Assembly: GCA_030271595.1 (NCBI GenBank)
Contig: JARXKO010000049.1
Span: 1-9,165, forward strand
DNA: 9,165 nt
Direction: 5' to 3'
From: Pseudomonadota bacterium
Lineage (GTDB): Bacteria; Pseudomonadota; Alphaproteobacteria; Sphingomonadales; Sphingomonadaceae
Position numbers and translations under genes: made by a program. Under the pieces are notes generated by a model. It was not told the DNA's origin. It saw only the letters and a program-made list of their open reading frames with translations, and did not search any database. Below, one piece after another: positions 1-6,731 of the stretch. How positions within the stretch are numbered: the first letter of the stretch is position 1; the number at the start of each line of letters is the position of its first letter.

Positions 1-1076
1 AATATCACAAGCTCTCGATGGCGCTGCTGATCGGCGGCGTGCAGATGGGCGACCAAGTCAAGGCGCTGTCCAAGGGCGTCGACGTGCTGATCGCCACGCC
101 GGGGCGGCTGATGGACCTGTTCGGCCGCGGCAAGATCATGCTCAACGACTGCAACCTGCTGGTCATCGACGAGGCCGACCGGATGCTCGACATGGGCTTC
201 ATCCCCGACATCGAGGAAATCTGTTCGAAACTGCCCAAGAGCCGCCAGACCCTGCTGTTTTCAGCGACCATGCCGCCGCCGATCAAGAAACTGTCTGACA
301 AGTTCCTGACCGACCCCAAACGGATCGAGGTGGCGCGCCCAGCCACCGCCAACATCAATATCGAACAGCGGCTGGTGCATACAACCTCGGCCAAAAAGAC
401 CGACGCGCTCAAGGATTTGCTCAACGCCGGCGAGTTCAAGAACGCGATCGTGTTCTGCAACCGCAAGACGACCGTCCGCGACCTTGCCTCGACGCTCAAG
501 CGGGCGCGCTTCGCGGTCGGCCAGATCCACGGCGACATGGACCAGTCGTCGCGCATCGCCGAGTTCGACCGCTTCAAGAATGACGAGATCAACATCCTCG
601 TCGCCTCCGACGTCGCCGCCCGCGGCCTCGACGTCAAAGGCGTCAGCCACGTCATCAATTACGACGTGCCGTGGCAGCCCGACGATTATATCCACCGCAT
701 CGGCCGCACTGGCCGCGCCGGGATGAAGGGCATCGCGATCACCCTCGCCACCCGCGCCGATGGCGACGCCATCGCCGCTATCGCCAAGCTCACCGGCATG
801 AAGATCGACCAGGTCGGGGAAGCGCCGCGCCATGCAGAGGCCGAAGCCGGCGCGCCGGCCGAACGCCGCGCTCGCCAACATCAGCCTGCCGCGGACAAGC
901 CGCAGCGACGTAGCCGGCGCGAACAGCCGGTCGAACCCGCGGTGGCCGAACAAAGCGCTGCAAAGCCTGCTCCGAAACCCCCGCGGCCGGCCAAAACCAA
1001 GGCTCCGGTGGTGGACGACATGGAAGCCGAATGGAACGGCCCGCTGCCGAGCTTTCTATCGTTTGGCGCAAGCTAG
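1..1076 (+). CDS. rhlE: DEAD-box ATP-dependent RNA helicase, RhlE type (5' end outside window)
   Basis: ATP-dependent RNA unwinding enzyme of the DEAD-box family, a cytoplasmic protein acting in ribosome assembly or RNA turnover. The reading frame is already open at base 3 and reads YHKLS before the first Met at 18, so the N-terminal Q motif, Walker A and motif Ia lie outside the window. Counting from that Met, visible motifs are GG (6-7), TPGRL (28-32), motif II DEAD (51-54), motif III SAT (82-84), motif IV IVFCNRK (144-150), motif [13 protein letters not shown] (195-206) and motif [12 protein letters not shown] (226-235). After about residue 270 comes a basic, Ala/Pro-rich disordered tail ending in [14 protein letters not shown]. 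Such tails bind RNA in RhlE-like proteins. The motif VI form and the tail favour RhlE over DbpA or CsdA. The TAG stop shares four bases with the stop of convergent tgt. Family is certain; the symbol is less so. Confidence 0.93.
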   Translation, partial: YHKLSMALLIGGVQMGDQVKALSKGVDVLIATPGRLMDLFGRGKIMLNDCNLLVIDEADRMLDMGFIPDIEEICSKLPKSRQTLLFSATMPPPIKKLSDKFLTDPKRIEVARPATANINIEQRLVHTTSAKKTDALKDLLNAGEFKNAIVFCNRKTTVRDLASTLKRARFAVGQIHGDMDQSSRIAEFDRFKNDEINILVASDVAARGLDVKGVSHVINYDVPWQPDDYIHRIGRTGRAGMKGIAITLATRADGDAIAAIAKLTGMKIDQVGEAPRHAEAEAGAPAERRARQHQPAADKPQRRSRREQPVEPAVAEQSAAKPAPKPPRPAKTKAPVVDDMEAEWNGPLPSFLSFGAS

Positions 1077-2194
1077 GAGGCTGGTGCTCGATAGCGGTCG
1101 ACGAATGTCGCCGCGAAGGCGCTAAGCCGCTGATCTGCGATCGCGTCGCGCAACGCCTGCATCAACCGCTGGTAAAACCACAGATTATGCTGGGTCATCA
1201 GCATCGCGCCGAGGATTTCGCCCAATTTGACCAGATGGTGCACATAGGCTCGCTCGAACGTCGTGCACGCCGGGCACGGACAGCCCGGCTCGATCGGCTC
1301 GCGGTCCTCGGCGAAGCGGGCGTTGCGCAGGTTGAGCGGCCCGTCGAGGGTGAACGCCTGGCCGGTCCGCCCCGACCGCGTCGGCAGAACGCAGTCGAAC
1401 ATGTCGATTCCGCGCACAACCGCGCCGACGATGTCGTCGGGCTTGCCCACCCCCATCAGATAGCGCGGCCGGTCGTCCGGCAATTGGCCGGGTGCGAAGT
1501 CGAGGGCGGCGAACATCGCCTCCTGCCCTTCGCCCACCGCCAGCCCGCCGACCGCATAGCCATCAAAACCGATGGCGCGCAGTGCCGCCGCCGATTCCCC
1601 GCGCATCGCTTCGTCGAGTCCGCCCTGCTGGATTCCGAACAACGCGCCGTCGTTCCCGAGCCGGTCGAATGCATCGCGCGATCGCCTCGCCCAGCGCATC
1701 GAGCGCTCCATCGCCTCGCGCTGCTTGTCCGGCGCGTCGTCGGTCTTCACCAATTGGTCGAACGCCATGACGATGTCGGCGCCGAGCAGGGTCTGGATTT
1801 CGATCGACCGTTCGGGGCTGAGCAAATGGCGGCTGCCGTCGAGATGGCTGGCGAAGGTCACGCCGTCTTCGGTCACTTTGGTTCGCTCGCTCAGGCTCAT
1901 CACCTGGTAACCGCCGCTGTCGGTCAGGATCGGCCGCTCCCAGCCCATGAATTTGTGCAGCCCACCAATTTTCGCAATCCGTTCCGCACCGGGGCGGAGC
2001 ATCAGATGATAGGTGTTGCCAAGAATGATGTCGGCGCCGCTGGCGCGCACTTCCTCGGGGCGCATCGCCTTGACCGTCGCCGCGGTCCCGACCGGCATGA
2101 AGGCGGGCGTTAGAATGACCCCGCGCGCCATGGCGATCGCGCCAGTGCGGGCGGCGCCGTCGCGCGCGAGAATTGAGAAATCGAACCGGGTCAC
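1073..2194 (-). CDS. tgt: tRNA-guanine(34) transglycosylase (Tgt)
   Basis: Swaps guanine 34 in the anticodon of GUN tRNAs (Tyr, His, Asn, Asp) for a 7-deazaguanine base, normally preQ1, in queuosine synthesis. It is a cytoplasmic TIM-barrel enzyme and closely matches Zymomonas Tgt. In the 373-residue product, the proton-acceptor Asp is D92 in [12 protein letters not shown], the nucleophile is D267 in [15 protein letters not shown], and the zinc site is C305, C307, C310 and H336. I chose the GTG at 2194 (product begins [17 protein letters not shown]) because this is where family similarity begins. An in-frame ATG at 2224 would add ten residues and gives about the same N-terminal length as the Zymomonas protein. 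Neither start has a good Shine-Dalgarno sequence, so the choice is not settled. The loop after D146 reads QLVKTDD where the usual bacterial form is ECTPYPA, which may change base selectivity. The gene lies downstream of queA on the same strand, but pilZ on the other strand separates them. Confidence 0.95.
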   Translation of the reverse strand: MTRFDFSILARDGAARTGAIAMARGVILTPAFMPVGTAATVKAMRPEEVRASGADIILGNTYHLMLRPGAERIAKIGGLHKFMGWERPILTDSGGYQVMSLSERTKVTEDGVTFASHLDGSRHLLSPERSIEIQTLLGADIVMAFDQLVKTDDAPDKQREAMERSMRWARRSRDAFDRLGNDGALFGIQQGGLDEAMRGESAAALRAIGFDGYAVGGLAVGEGQEAMFAALDFAPGQLPDDRPRYLMGVGKPDDIVGAVVRGIDMFDCVLPTRSGRTGQAFTLDGPLNLRNARFAEDREPIEPGCPCPACTTFERAYVHHLVKLGEILGAMLMTQHNLWFYQRLMQALRDAIADQRLSAFAATFVDRYRAPAS

Positions 2195-2277
2195 GCCTCG
2201 CCGCTTAACGCCTTGGCGGTCCATCGCAAGCCGCGGAAGTTAAGGCTTGGGCAACCACGCGTCACAACGCCCGGTCC

Positions 2278-2306
2278 ATTAAATCGGCCGAGAATGCCAG
2301 TGTCCG
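2278..2306 (-). promoter_or_regulatory. Candidate promoter for tgt
   Basis: Read on the minus strand, CGGACA (2301-2306) and TTTAAT (2278-2283) stand 17 bases apart, matching TTGACA and TATAAT at four and five of six positions. A start near 2271 would give a leader of roughly 75 bases before the GTG at 2194. Tgt needs a promoter of its own, or read-through from queA across pilZ, because the opposite-strand gene pilZ lies upstream. This is a visual match only. Confidence 0.3.
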
Positions 2307-2326
2307 CGACACAAGGGTCAGGCACG

Positions 2327-2641
2327 ATGACGATTGCCGCAGCTTCCGCCCCCGCACCGAACAAGGAACAGCGCACGCGAGTCCTGATGCGCGGCGTGCT
2401 GTTCGCCCCGTCGGGCGCGACCATGGTGTGGATCCGCAACATCTCGAGCGACGGCGCCCATGTCACCGCCGACGATCCTTTGCCCGCCGATTGCGACGTG
2501 ATCCTCAAGCGCGGCCCGATCTTCGCCGCGGCGCGGGTCAAGAGCTCCGACCGAAGCGGCACCGGACTCGATTTCTATCGCTCGCTGACCGACGAGGAGC
2601 TCAATTCCGCGCATCTGCCCCTGCCCCATCGCGAGGACTAG
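2327..2641 (+). CDS. Single-domain PilZ protein (putative c-di-GMP receptor)
   Basis: A 104-residue protein with the layout of a stand-alone PilZ domain, a family whose members bind the second messenger c-di-GMP and pass the signal to motility, exopolysaccharide or secretion partners. The two PilZ binding motifs are visible: RxxxR as RVLMR (residues 18-22) and (D/N)xSxxG as NISSDG (38-43). A short beta-rich stretch follows, ending in GTGLDFY. It has no membrane segment, signal peptide or output domain. The ATG at 2327 is chosen because similarity starts soon after it and an AGG lies four bases upstream. The frame is open further left to 2213, but that stretch is low-quality and covers the tgt leader. 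The gene is divergent from tgt and convergent with queA, overlapping the queA stop by four bases. The partner protein cannot be deduced from here, and binding is inferred from the motifs. Confidence 0.8.
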   Translation: MTIAAASAPAPNKEQRTRVLMRGVLFAPSGATMVWIRNISSDGAHVTADDPLPADCDVILKRGPIFAAARVKSSDRSGTGLDFYRSLTDEELNSAHLPLPHRED

Positions 2642-3672
2642 GCGCGGGCCGGCAACATCAGGCTCCCGTCGCCATAGCTGTAAAAGCGGTACCCGGCAGC
2701 GATGGCGTGATCGTAGGCGCGTTGCATCACCTCCAGTCCCATCAGCGCGCTGACCAGCATGAACAGGGTCGACCGCGGCAGATGGAAATTGGTCAGCAGT
2801 CCGTCGACCGCCTTGAAGCGATAGCCTGGGGTGATGAAGATCGCGGTGTCGCCTTCGAACGGGTTGATCCGGCCATCGTCGCCGGCCGCGCTTTCGATCA
2901 GGCGCAGGCTGGTGGTCCCGACCGCGATCAGGCGCCCGCCGGCGGCCCGAGCGCGGTTCAAGCGCTCGGCGGTCGCGGCATCGATCCGCCCCCATTCGGC
3001 GTGCATCTTGTGGTCCGCGATGTGCTCGGCCTTGACGGGCAGGAAGGTCCCGGCGCCGACGTGAAGCGTCAGCGTCTCGCGCCCGATCCCGCGGGCATCG
3101 AGTGCCGCCATCAACCGCTCGGTGAAGTGCAGCGCCGCAGTCGGCGCGGCGACCGCTCCTTCCTGCTTTGCGAACATCGTCTGATAATCTTCGCGGTCGG
3201 CCGCGTCGGTTGGCCGGCGCGCTGCGATATACGGTGGCAACGGCATGCGCCCGGCGCGCTCGAGCAACACTTCCACCGGGTCGTGCCCATGAAAGTGAAG
3301 CAGCGCCTGGCCGTCGTCTGATTTTTCGACCACCGATGCCGCGACCCCGTTGCCAAAATCGATGACATCGCCGACCCGCGCCCGGCGGGCGTTGCGGAGG
3401 AAGGCGAGCCATTCGCGCGGGCCCTCGCGCTTGTGCAGGGTGGCCCCGATCGACGCCTCTCCGCGCCGCCCCTCGAGCTGGGCGGGAATGACCCTGGTGT
3501 CGTTGAACACCAGCACATCGCCCGGTTCGAGCAGCGCCGGCAGGTCCAGCATTTGGCGATCCTCGATTGCACCGCCGGCGAGGTGGAGCAGGCGTGCGCT
3601 GTCGCGCGGGCGCGCCGGGCGCAGCGCGATCCGCTCGGGCGGAAGCTCAAAATCAAAATCGTCGACGCGCAT
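2638..3672 (-). CDS. queA: S-adenosylmethionine:tRNA ribosyltransferase-isomerase (QueA)
   Basis: Transfers and isomerises the ribosyl part of S-adenosylmethionine onto preQ1 in tRNA, giving epoxyqueuosine, the penultimate intermediate in queuosine. It acts in the cytoplasm after Tgt. The 344-residue length is normal for the family. Conserved blocks appear in order: [14 protein letters not shown] (53-66), PLPPYIA (144-150), [14 protein letters not shown] (172-185), [11 protein letters not shown] (204-214), MHAEW (223-227), [12 protein letters not shown] (250-261) and [19 protein letters not shown] (292-310). The start at 3672 gives the typical N-terminus [11 protein letters not shown]. It is the last gene of the minus-strand block, 14 bases after the cyclophilin stop. 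Its TAG stop overlaps that of pilZ as CTAG, leaving no room for a separate terminator, so its transcript probably runs into the antisense of pilZ. Nothing is missing from the enzyme. Confidence 0.97.
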   Translation of the reverse strand: MRVDDFDFELPPERIALRPARPRDSARLLHLAGGAIEDRQMLDLPALLEPGDVLVFNDTRVIPAQLEGRRGEASIGATLHKREGPREWLAFLRNARRARVGDVIDFGNGVAASVVEKSDDGQALLHFHGHDPVEVLLERAGRMPLPPYIAARRPTDAADREDYQTMFAKQEGAVAAPTAALHFTERLMAALDARGIGRETLTLHVGAGTFLPVKAEHIADHKMHAEWGRIDAATAERLNRARAAGGRLIAVGTTSLRLIESAAGDDGRINPFEGDTAIFITPGYRFKAVDGLLTNFHLPRSTLFMLVSALMGLEVMQRAYDHAIAAGYRFYSYGDGSLMLPARA

Positions 3673-3686
3673 GATCGCGCGCCGCT

Positions 3687-4253
3687 CTAGCCGCCGATCG
3701 TCGCGCTCACAATTTTTGTCGGCTCGGGCGGCGGCTCGCCCGGGGCGATTCGGTCGACCGCGTCCATCCCGCCGATCACCCGGCCGAACACCGTGTAATT
3801 GGAATCGAGCTCCGGATGGGGCGCAAGCATGATGAAAAACTGGCTGTTGGCGCTATCGGGTTCCTTGGCCCGGGCGGCGCCAAGGCTCCCGCGCAGGAAC
3901 GGTACCGCGGTAAATTCGGCCTTGAGGTCGGGCAGCTCGGAGCCACCCTCGCCGGTCCCTTTGGGGTCGCCGCCCTGGGCCATGAAGCCGGGGATCACGC
4001 GGTGAAAGGTCAGCCCGTCGTAGAAATGGCGTCCGACTAGGGTGCGGATGCGCTCGACGTGCCTGGGCGCGAGGTCGGGCCGAAGCAGGATCACCACGGT
4101 CCCGCCGTTGGATAGCACAAGGCTCAACCGGTTGGCCGGATTGGCGGCCACTTCGGGCGGCGGGATCAGTCCGGGGATTGCCGGCGGAGCAGTTGGCGGC
4201 GGTGCGGCTGCGGTCAGCGCCAACGCCGCGATGAATGCGAATTGTTTGAACAT
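3687..4253 (-). CDS. Periplasmic cyclophilin-type peptidyl-prolyl cis-trans isomerase
   Basis: Catalyses cis-trans isomerisation of bonds preceding proline to help folding of exported proteins. The 188-residue product begins with a short hydrophobic signal peptide ([17 protein letters not shown]), with likely cleavage near residue 17. A proline-rich linker (18-40) follows, then a compact cyclophilin domain. Active-site residues are visible in [14 protein letters not shown] (83-96, with R85, F90 and Q93), NSQFFIM (136-142) and YTVFGRV (153-159). The tryptophan that contacts cyclosporin A in human cyclophilin A is absent: the ELD at 148-150 stands where WLD is usual. AAGAGG four bases before the ATG is a good ribosome binding site. 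The gene sits 23 bases after coaD and 14 before queA. It could be lipid-free and soluble, as there is no lipobox cysteine. I leave the symbol blank because ppiA and ppiB cannot be told apart. Confidence 0.92.
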   Translation of the reverse strand: MFKQFAFIAALALTAAAPPPTAPPAIPGLIPPPEVAANPANRLSLVLSNGGTVVILLRPDLAPRHVERIRTLVGRHFYDGLTFHRVIPGFMAQGGDPKGTGEGGSELPDLKAEFTAVPFLRGSLGAARAKEPDSANSQFFIMLAPHPELDSNYTVFGRVIGGMDAVDRIAPGEPPPEPTKIVSATIGG

Positions 4254-4276
4254 ACTGCCTCTTGAGGGTGGATCGA

Positions 4277-4768
4277 TTAACCGCGGCTGAGGTGCCGCTT
4301 GACGTCCGCGGCGACCGCGGGGGGCACGAATTTCTCGATGTTGCCGCCATAGCGGGCGATTTCCTTGACCAGCTTCGATGCGATCGGCTGTAGCGAGACG
4401 TCGGCCATCAGGAAGACGGTTTCGATATCGTCGTTCAACTGCTGGTTCATCCCCGCCATCTGGAATTCATATTCGAAGTCGGCGACCGCGCGCAGCCCGC
4501 GCAGGATCATCGCCGCGCCCTGCGCTTCGGCGAAATCCATCAGCAGCGAATCGAATTCGACGACGTCGATGTTGCCGGGGATGCCGTCGACTTCGCGTTT
4601 GACCATCGCGAGCCGCTCGGCGACCGCGAACATCGGCTCCTTCGACGGGTTGGTGGTGACCCCGATGACCAGCGTGTCGGCGAGGTGGGCGCCGCGCCGG
4701 ATGATGTCGAGATGGCCCAACGTAAGCGGATCGAAGGTGCCCGGATAGACGGCGATTCGTTTGGTCAT
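4277..4768 (-). CDS. coaD: Phosphopantetheine adenylyltransferase (CoaD)
   Basis: Transfers AMP from ATP to 4'-phosphopantetheine to make dephospho-CoA, the next-to-last step of coenzyme A synthesis, in the cytoplasm. The 163-residue length is typical. Nucleotidyltransferase signatures are present: YPGTFDPLTLGHLDII (8-23) with the (T/H)xGH motif at T16-H19, K43 in the phosphate-binding loop, ILRGLRAVADFEYE (88-101), and the C-terminal motif as IASKLVKEIA (129-138), where ISSTLVRE-type sequence is usual. The start ATG lies three bases after the ispA stop (TGAGCAATG), so translation is probably coupled to ispA. I see no frameshift or missing catalytic residue. The gene is normally essential, which fits its place in a housekeeping operon. 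Confidence 0.97.
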   Translation of the reverse strand: MTKRIAVYPGTFDPLTLGHLDIIRRGAHLADTLVIGVTTNPSKEPMFAVAERLAMVKREVDGIPGNIDVVEFDSLLMDFAEAQGAAMILRGLRAVADFEYEFQMAGMNQQLNDDIETVFLMADVSLQPIASKLVKEIARYGGNIEKFVPPAVAADVKRHLSRG

Positions 4769-4771
4769 TGC

Positions 4772-5686
4772 TCAATGATCCCGTTCGATGGCGAAGCGGG
4801 CGATTGCGCGCAGCAAATCCGCTTCGGTGCCGTGGGTGGATAGATGTTCGATCGCCTGTTCGACCAGCAATTGCGCCTGCTGCCGCGCCCGTTCCTGCCC
4901 CAGCAACGACACGAAGGTCGCCTTGCCGGCATCGGCGTCCTTGCCCAGCCGTTTGCCGGCCGCGGCCTCGTCGCCGCATTCGTCGAGCAGGTCGTCGGTG
5001 ATCTGAAAGGCGAGGCCGATGTTGCGGGCATAGCCGCGATAGGGCGTCCGCGCTTCGGGGGGCATCTTGTTCATGATGCACGCCGCATCGACCGAAAATT
5101 CGATCAGCGCGCCGGTCTTCAATTGCTGCATTCGGGTGATCGCCGGCAGATCGAGTGCCTGGCCCTCGGCATGAAGGTCCATCATCTGCCCGCCGGCCAT
5201 GCCCGAAGGCCCGACCGCACGGGCCAGTTCGAGCGACAAGTCGGATCGCACCCACGGGTCCTCGTGGGTGGCGGGGTCGGCGATGATCTCGAACGCCAAG
5301 GCATGGAGGCTGTCCCCGGCAAGCACCGCGACGGCATCGCCAAACGCCTTGTGAACCGACGGCTTGCCGCGGCGCAAATCGGCGTCATCCATGCACGGCA
5401 GGTCGTCATGGATGAGCGAGTACACATGGATCGCCTCGATCGCGCAGGCGGCGCGCAGGGCGCGATGACCGTCGATCGCGAACAGCCGAGCGGCGGCCAT
5501 GGTGAGCATCGGTCGGAGCCTCTTGCCGCCGCCGATCGCGGCGTGGCCCATGGCCTCGTACAGCCGGTCGCGGCTGTCGCCGGGCGGGACCAGAAGCGCG
5601 CTGAAAAAGCCGTCGACTTCGGCCGCGACCCGGGCGGTTTCGCGGTCGAGCTCGCCGGCGAGCCGGTCGATGGTCTCAGTCGGCAT
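4772..5686 (-). CDS. ispA: (2E,6E)-farnesyl diphosphate synthase (IspA), polyprenyl synthetase family
   Basis: Condenses isopentenyl diphosphate with allylic diphosphates to give C15 farnesyl diphosphate, the precursor of quinones, undecaprenyl phosphate, hopanoids and carotenoids. The 304-residue product has GGGKRLRPM (52-60), the first aspartate-rich motif DDLPCMDD (94-101) and the second, DDLLD (231-235). Its first motif has the two extra residues of bacterial type II enzymes, and Tyr is five residues before it (YSLIHDD), as in E. coli IspA. This favours C15 over C20 product, though a GGPP synthase cannot be ruled out. E. coli reads MDDDD where this reads MDDAD. The ATG at 5686 overlaps the end of xseB by 11 bases. 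The frame is open further upstream to 5755, but that part is xseB in another frame. No clear ribosome site is seen, consistent with coupling to xseB. Confidence 0.93.
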   Translation of the reverse strand: MPTETIDRLAGELDRETARVAAEVDGFFSALLVPPGDSRDRLYEAMGHAAIGGGKRLRPMLTMAAARLFAIDGHRALRAACAIEAIHVYSLIHDDLPCMDDADLRRGKPSVHKAFGDAVAVLAGDSLHALAFEIIADPATHEDPWVRSDLSLELARAVGPSGMAGGQMMDLHAEGQALDLPAITRMQQLKTGALIEFSVDAACIMNKMPPEARTPYRGYARNIGLAFQITDDLLDECGDEAAAGKRLGKDADAGKATFVSLLGQERARQQAQLLVEQAIEHLSTHGTEADLLRAIARFAIERDH

Positions 5687-5915
5687 CGAACGGCTTGAGG
5701 CCAGCGGGCTGGCCGTTGCCGCCGAGCGCGATCTGCTCGATCCGCATCTGCGCATCCTTGAGCCGCGCTTCGCAATGGCGCTTGAGGCGGTCGCCTTCCT
5801 GATAGAGCTCGATCGACTGGTCGAGCGGCGCTTCGCCCTTCTCGAGGGTGCGGACGATTTCCTCGAGCCGCTTCAACGCCGCTTCGAAACTGAGCTTGCT
5901 GACGCCCTCATCCAT
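5676..5915 (-). CDS. xseB: Exodeoxyribonuclease VII small subunit (XseB)
   Basis: Small subunit of exonuclease VII, which with several copies binds the large subunit XseA to degrade single-stranded DNA into short oligonucleotides during repair. The 79-residue length matches the family. The core FEAALKRLEEIVRTLEKGEAPLDQSIELYQEG (residues 10-41) is the diagnostic XseB helical hairpin, followed by a helix rich in Arg and Lys and a short unstructured tail. AAGGA seven bases before the ATG at 5915 is a clear ribosome binding site. The gene follows trcR by 32 bases and overlaps ispA by 11 bases. The pair xseB-ispA is common in proteobacteria. The large subunit gene is not in this window. Confidence 0.95.
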   Translation of the reverse strand: MDEGVSKLSFEAALKRLEEIVRTLEKGEAPLDQSIELYQEGDRLKRHCEARLKDAQMRIEQIALGGNGQPAGLKPFDAD

Positions 5916-5947
5916 GGCTCGATCCTTGGCCCTCGCAAGCCGTCAAA

Positions 5948-6649
5948 TCAAGCGGTCGGAAGCGGCTTGAACGGGTCGCGGATGCCCGGGACGATGTCGT
6001 CTGATCCGTCGTCCGCCTCAGCCGCGAGCGCCGCTTCGGCATCGCGGGCGTGCTGCTCGCGCTCGGCGCGGAGCTCGGTGATCAGCGCCGCGCGGTCGCC
6101 CTCGAAGCGGGTGTCGACGGGGGCTTCCAGGCCCTTCGCCTTGGCCGCCTTGGCAACCGCCGCATCGAGTTCACGCTGGCTGGTCAGGCCCAGGGTGACC
6201 GGGTCCTTGGGACTGATATTGGACATGTTCCAATGGCTCCGCTCGCGGATCGCGGCGATGGTCGTGCGAGTCGTTCCGATGAGCTTCGAAATCTGTCCGT
6301 CGCTGACTTCCGGATGGTTCTTGATGATCCAGTTGATTCCGTCGGGCTTGTCCTGGCGCTTGCTGACCGGCGTGTAGCGCGGGCCCTTGGTGCGGGTGAC
6401 GGGGTCGGGCGCCTTGTGCATCTTGAGCACATAATCGGGATCGGCCTGGCCTTTGGCGATCTCGTCGTGGGTCAGCTCGCCGGCCCGGATCGGGTCGCGC
6501 CCGGTCAGCTTGGTCGCTGCGGTGTCGTCGGCGATCGCCTGGATCTCGAGGATATGAAGCTCGCAGAATTGCGCGATCTGCTCGAACGTGAGCGATGAAT
6601 TCTCGACCAGCCAGGCGGCGGTCGCATGAGGCATCAGGGGCTGGGCCAC
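5948..6649 (-). CDS. trcR: DUF1013 / TrcR-family cell-cycle transcription factor
   Basis: A 233-residue member of the DUF1013 family. In Caulobacter the family protein TrcR has been described as tracking with RNA polymerase and affecting cell-cycle genes; the same role here is inference from the family. The conserved N-terminus AQPLMPHATAAWLVENSSLTFEQIAQF is intact and includes a helix-turn-helix-like stretch (20-40). A second such stretch is GQISKLIGTTRTTIAAIRER (118-137), followed by the family motif SHWNMSNISPKDPVTLG (138-154). The tail after about residue 160 is Ala/Glu-rich, probably helical, then acidic and disordered. I chose the GTG at 6649 because it starts the conserved MAQPLMP block and has GGAG seven bases upstream. 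The frame extends to 6742, but those residues cover the intergenic hairpin. It is the first gene of the xseB-ispA-coaD-cyclophilin-queA block. Confidence 0.9.
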   Translation of the reverse strand: MAQPLMPHATAAWLVENSSLTFEQIAQFCELHILEIQAIADDTAATKLTGRDPIRAGELTHDEIAKGQADPDYVLKMHKAPDPVTRTKGPRYTPVSKRQDKPDGINWIIKNHPEVSDGQISKLIGTTRTTIAAIRERSHWNMSNISPKDPVTLGLTSQRELDAAVAKAAKAKGLEAPVDTRFEGDRAALITELRAEREQHARDAEAALAAEADDGSDDIVPGIRDPFKPLPTA

Positions 6650-6653
6650 TGCT

Positions 6654-6663
6654 TCTCTCCAAT
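6654..6663 (-). promoter_or_regulatory. trcR: Ribosome binding site that fixes the trcR GTG start
   Basis: On the minus strand the sequence ahead of the GTG reads TTGGAGAGAAGCA, with GGAG seven bases before the start codon. No comparable site precedes the upstream in-frame ATG at 6742, and the downstream Met at residue 6 would cut the conserved N-terminus. Confidence 0.6.
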
Positions 6664-6669
6664 CGTTGG

Positions 6670-6702
6670 AAATGAATAGGGCCGCCCCTTGCCGGAGCGG
6701 CC
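6670..6702 (-). terminator. Hairpin terminator after the quinone oxidoreductase gene
   Basis: On the minus strand a nine-pair stem (GGCCGCTCC against GGGGCGGCC, one G-U pair) closes a five-base GGCAA loop at 6680-6702. It is followed by CTATTCATTT, a weak U-rich run. It starts 29 bases after the TAG stop of the oxidoreductase at 6732 and ends before the trcR ribosome site. The stem is very stable, but the U-run is broken, so termination may be partial and the hairpin could instead attenuate read-through into trcR. Confidence 0.6.
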
Positions 6703-6731
6703 GCTTGCTGGGCGATGTAGCTCCAGCAGCG

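Noticed and set aside
1031..2113. Plus-strand 360-residue open frame antisense to tgt
   Set aside because: Composition is Arg/His/Ala-rich without motifs, while the minus strand has all Tgt catalytic and zinc residues.
2213..2326. Longer PilZ protein starting at 2213
   Set aside because: The extra 38 residues are Arg/Pro-rich, unlike any PilZ N-terminus I know, and would overlap the tgt promoter region.
2318..3412. Minus-strand 364-residue open frame across pilZ and queA
   Set aside because: It is another frame of queA joined to the antisense of pilZ; it is Arg-rich and has no domain.
5687..5755. N-terminal extension of ispA to an upstream ATG at 5755
   Set aside because: The added residues are low-complexity Arg/Ser and lie inside xseB in another frame; family similarity starts after the ATG at 5686.
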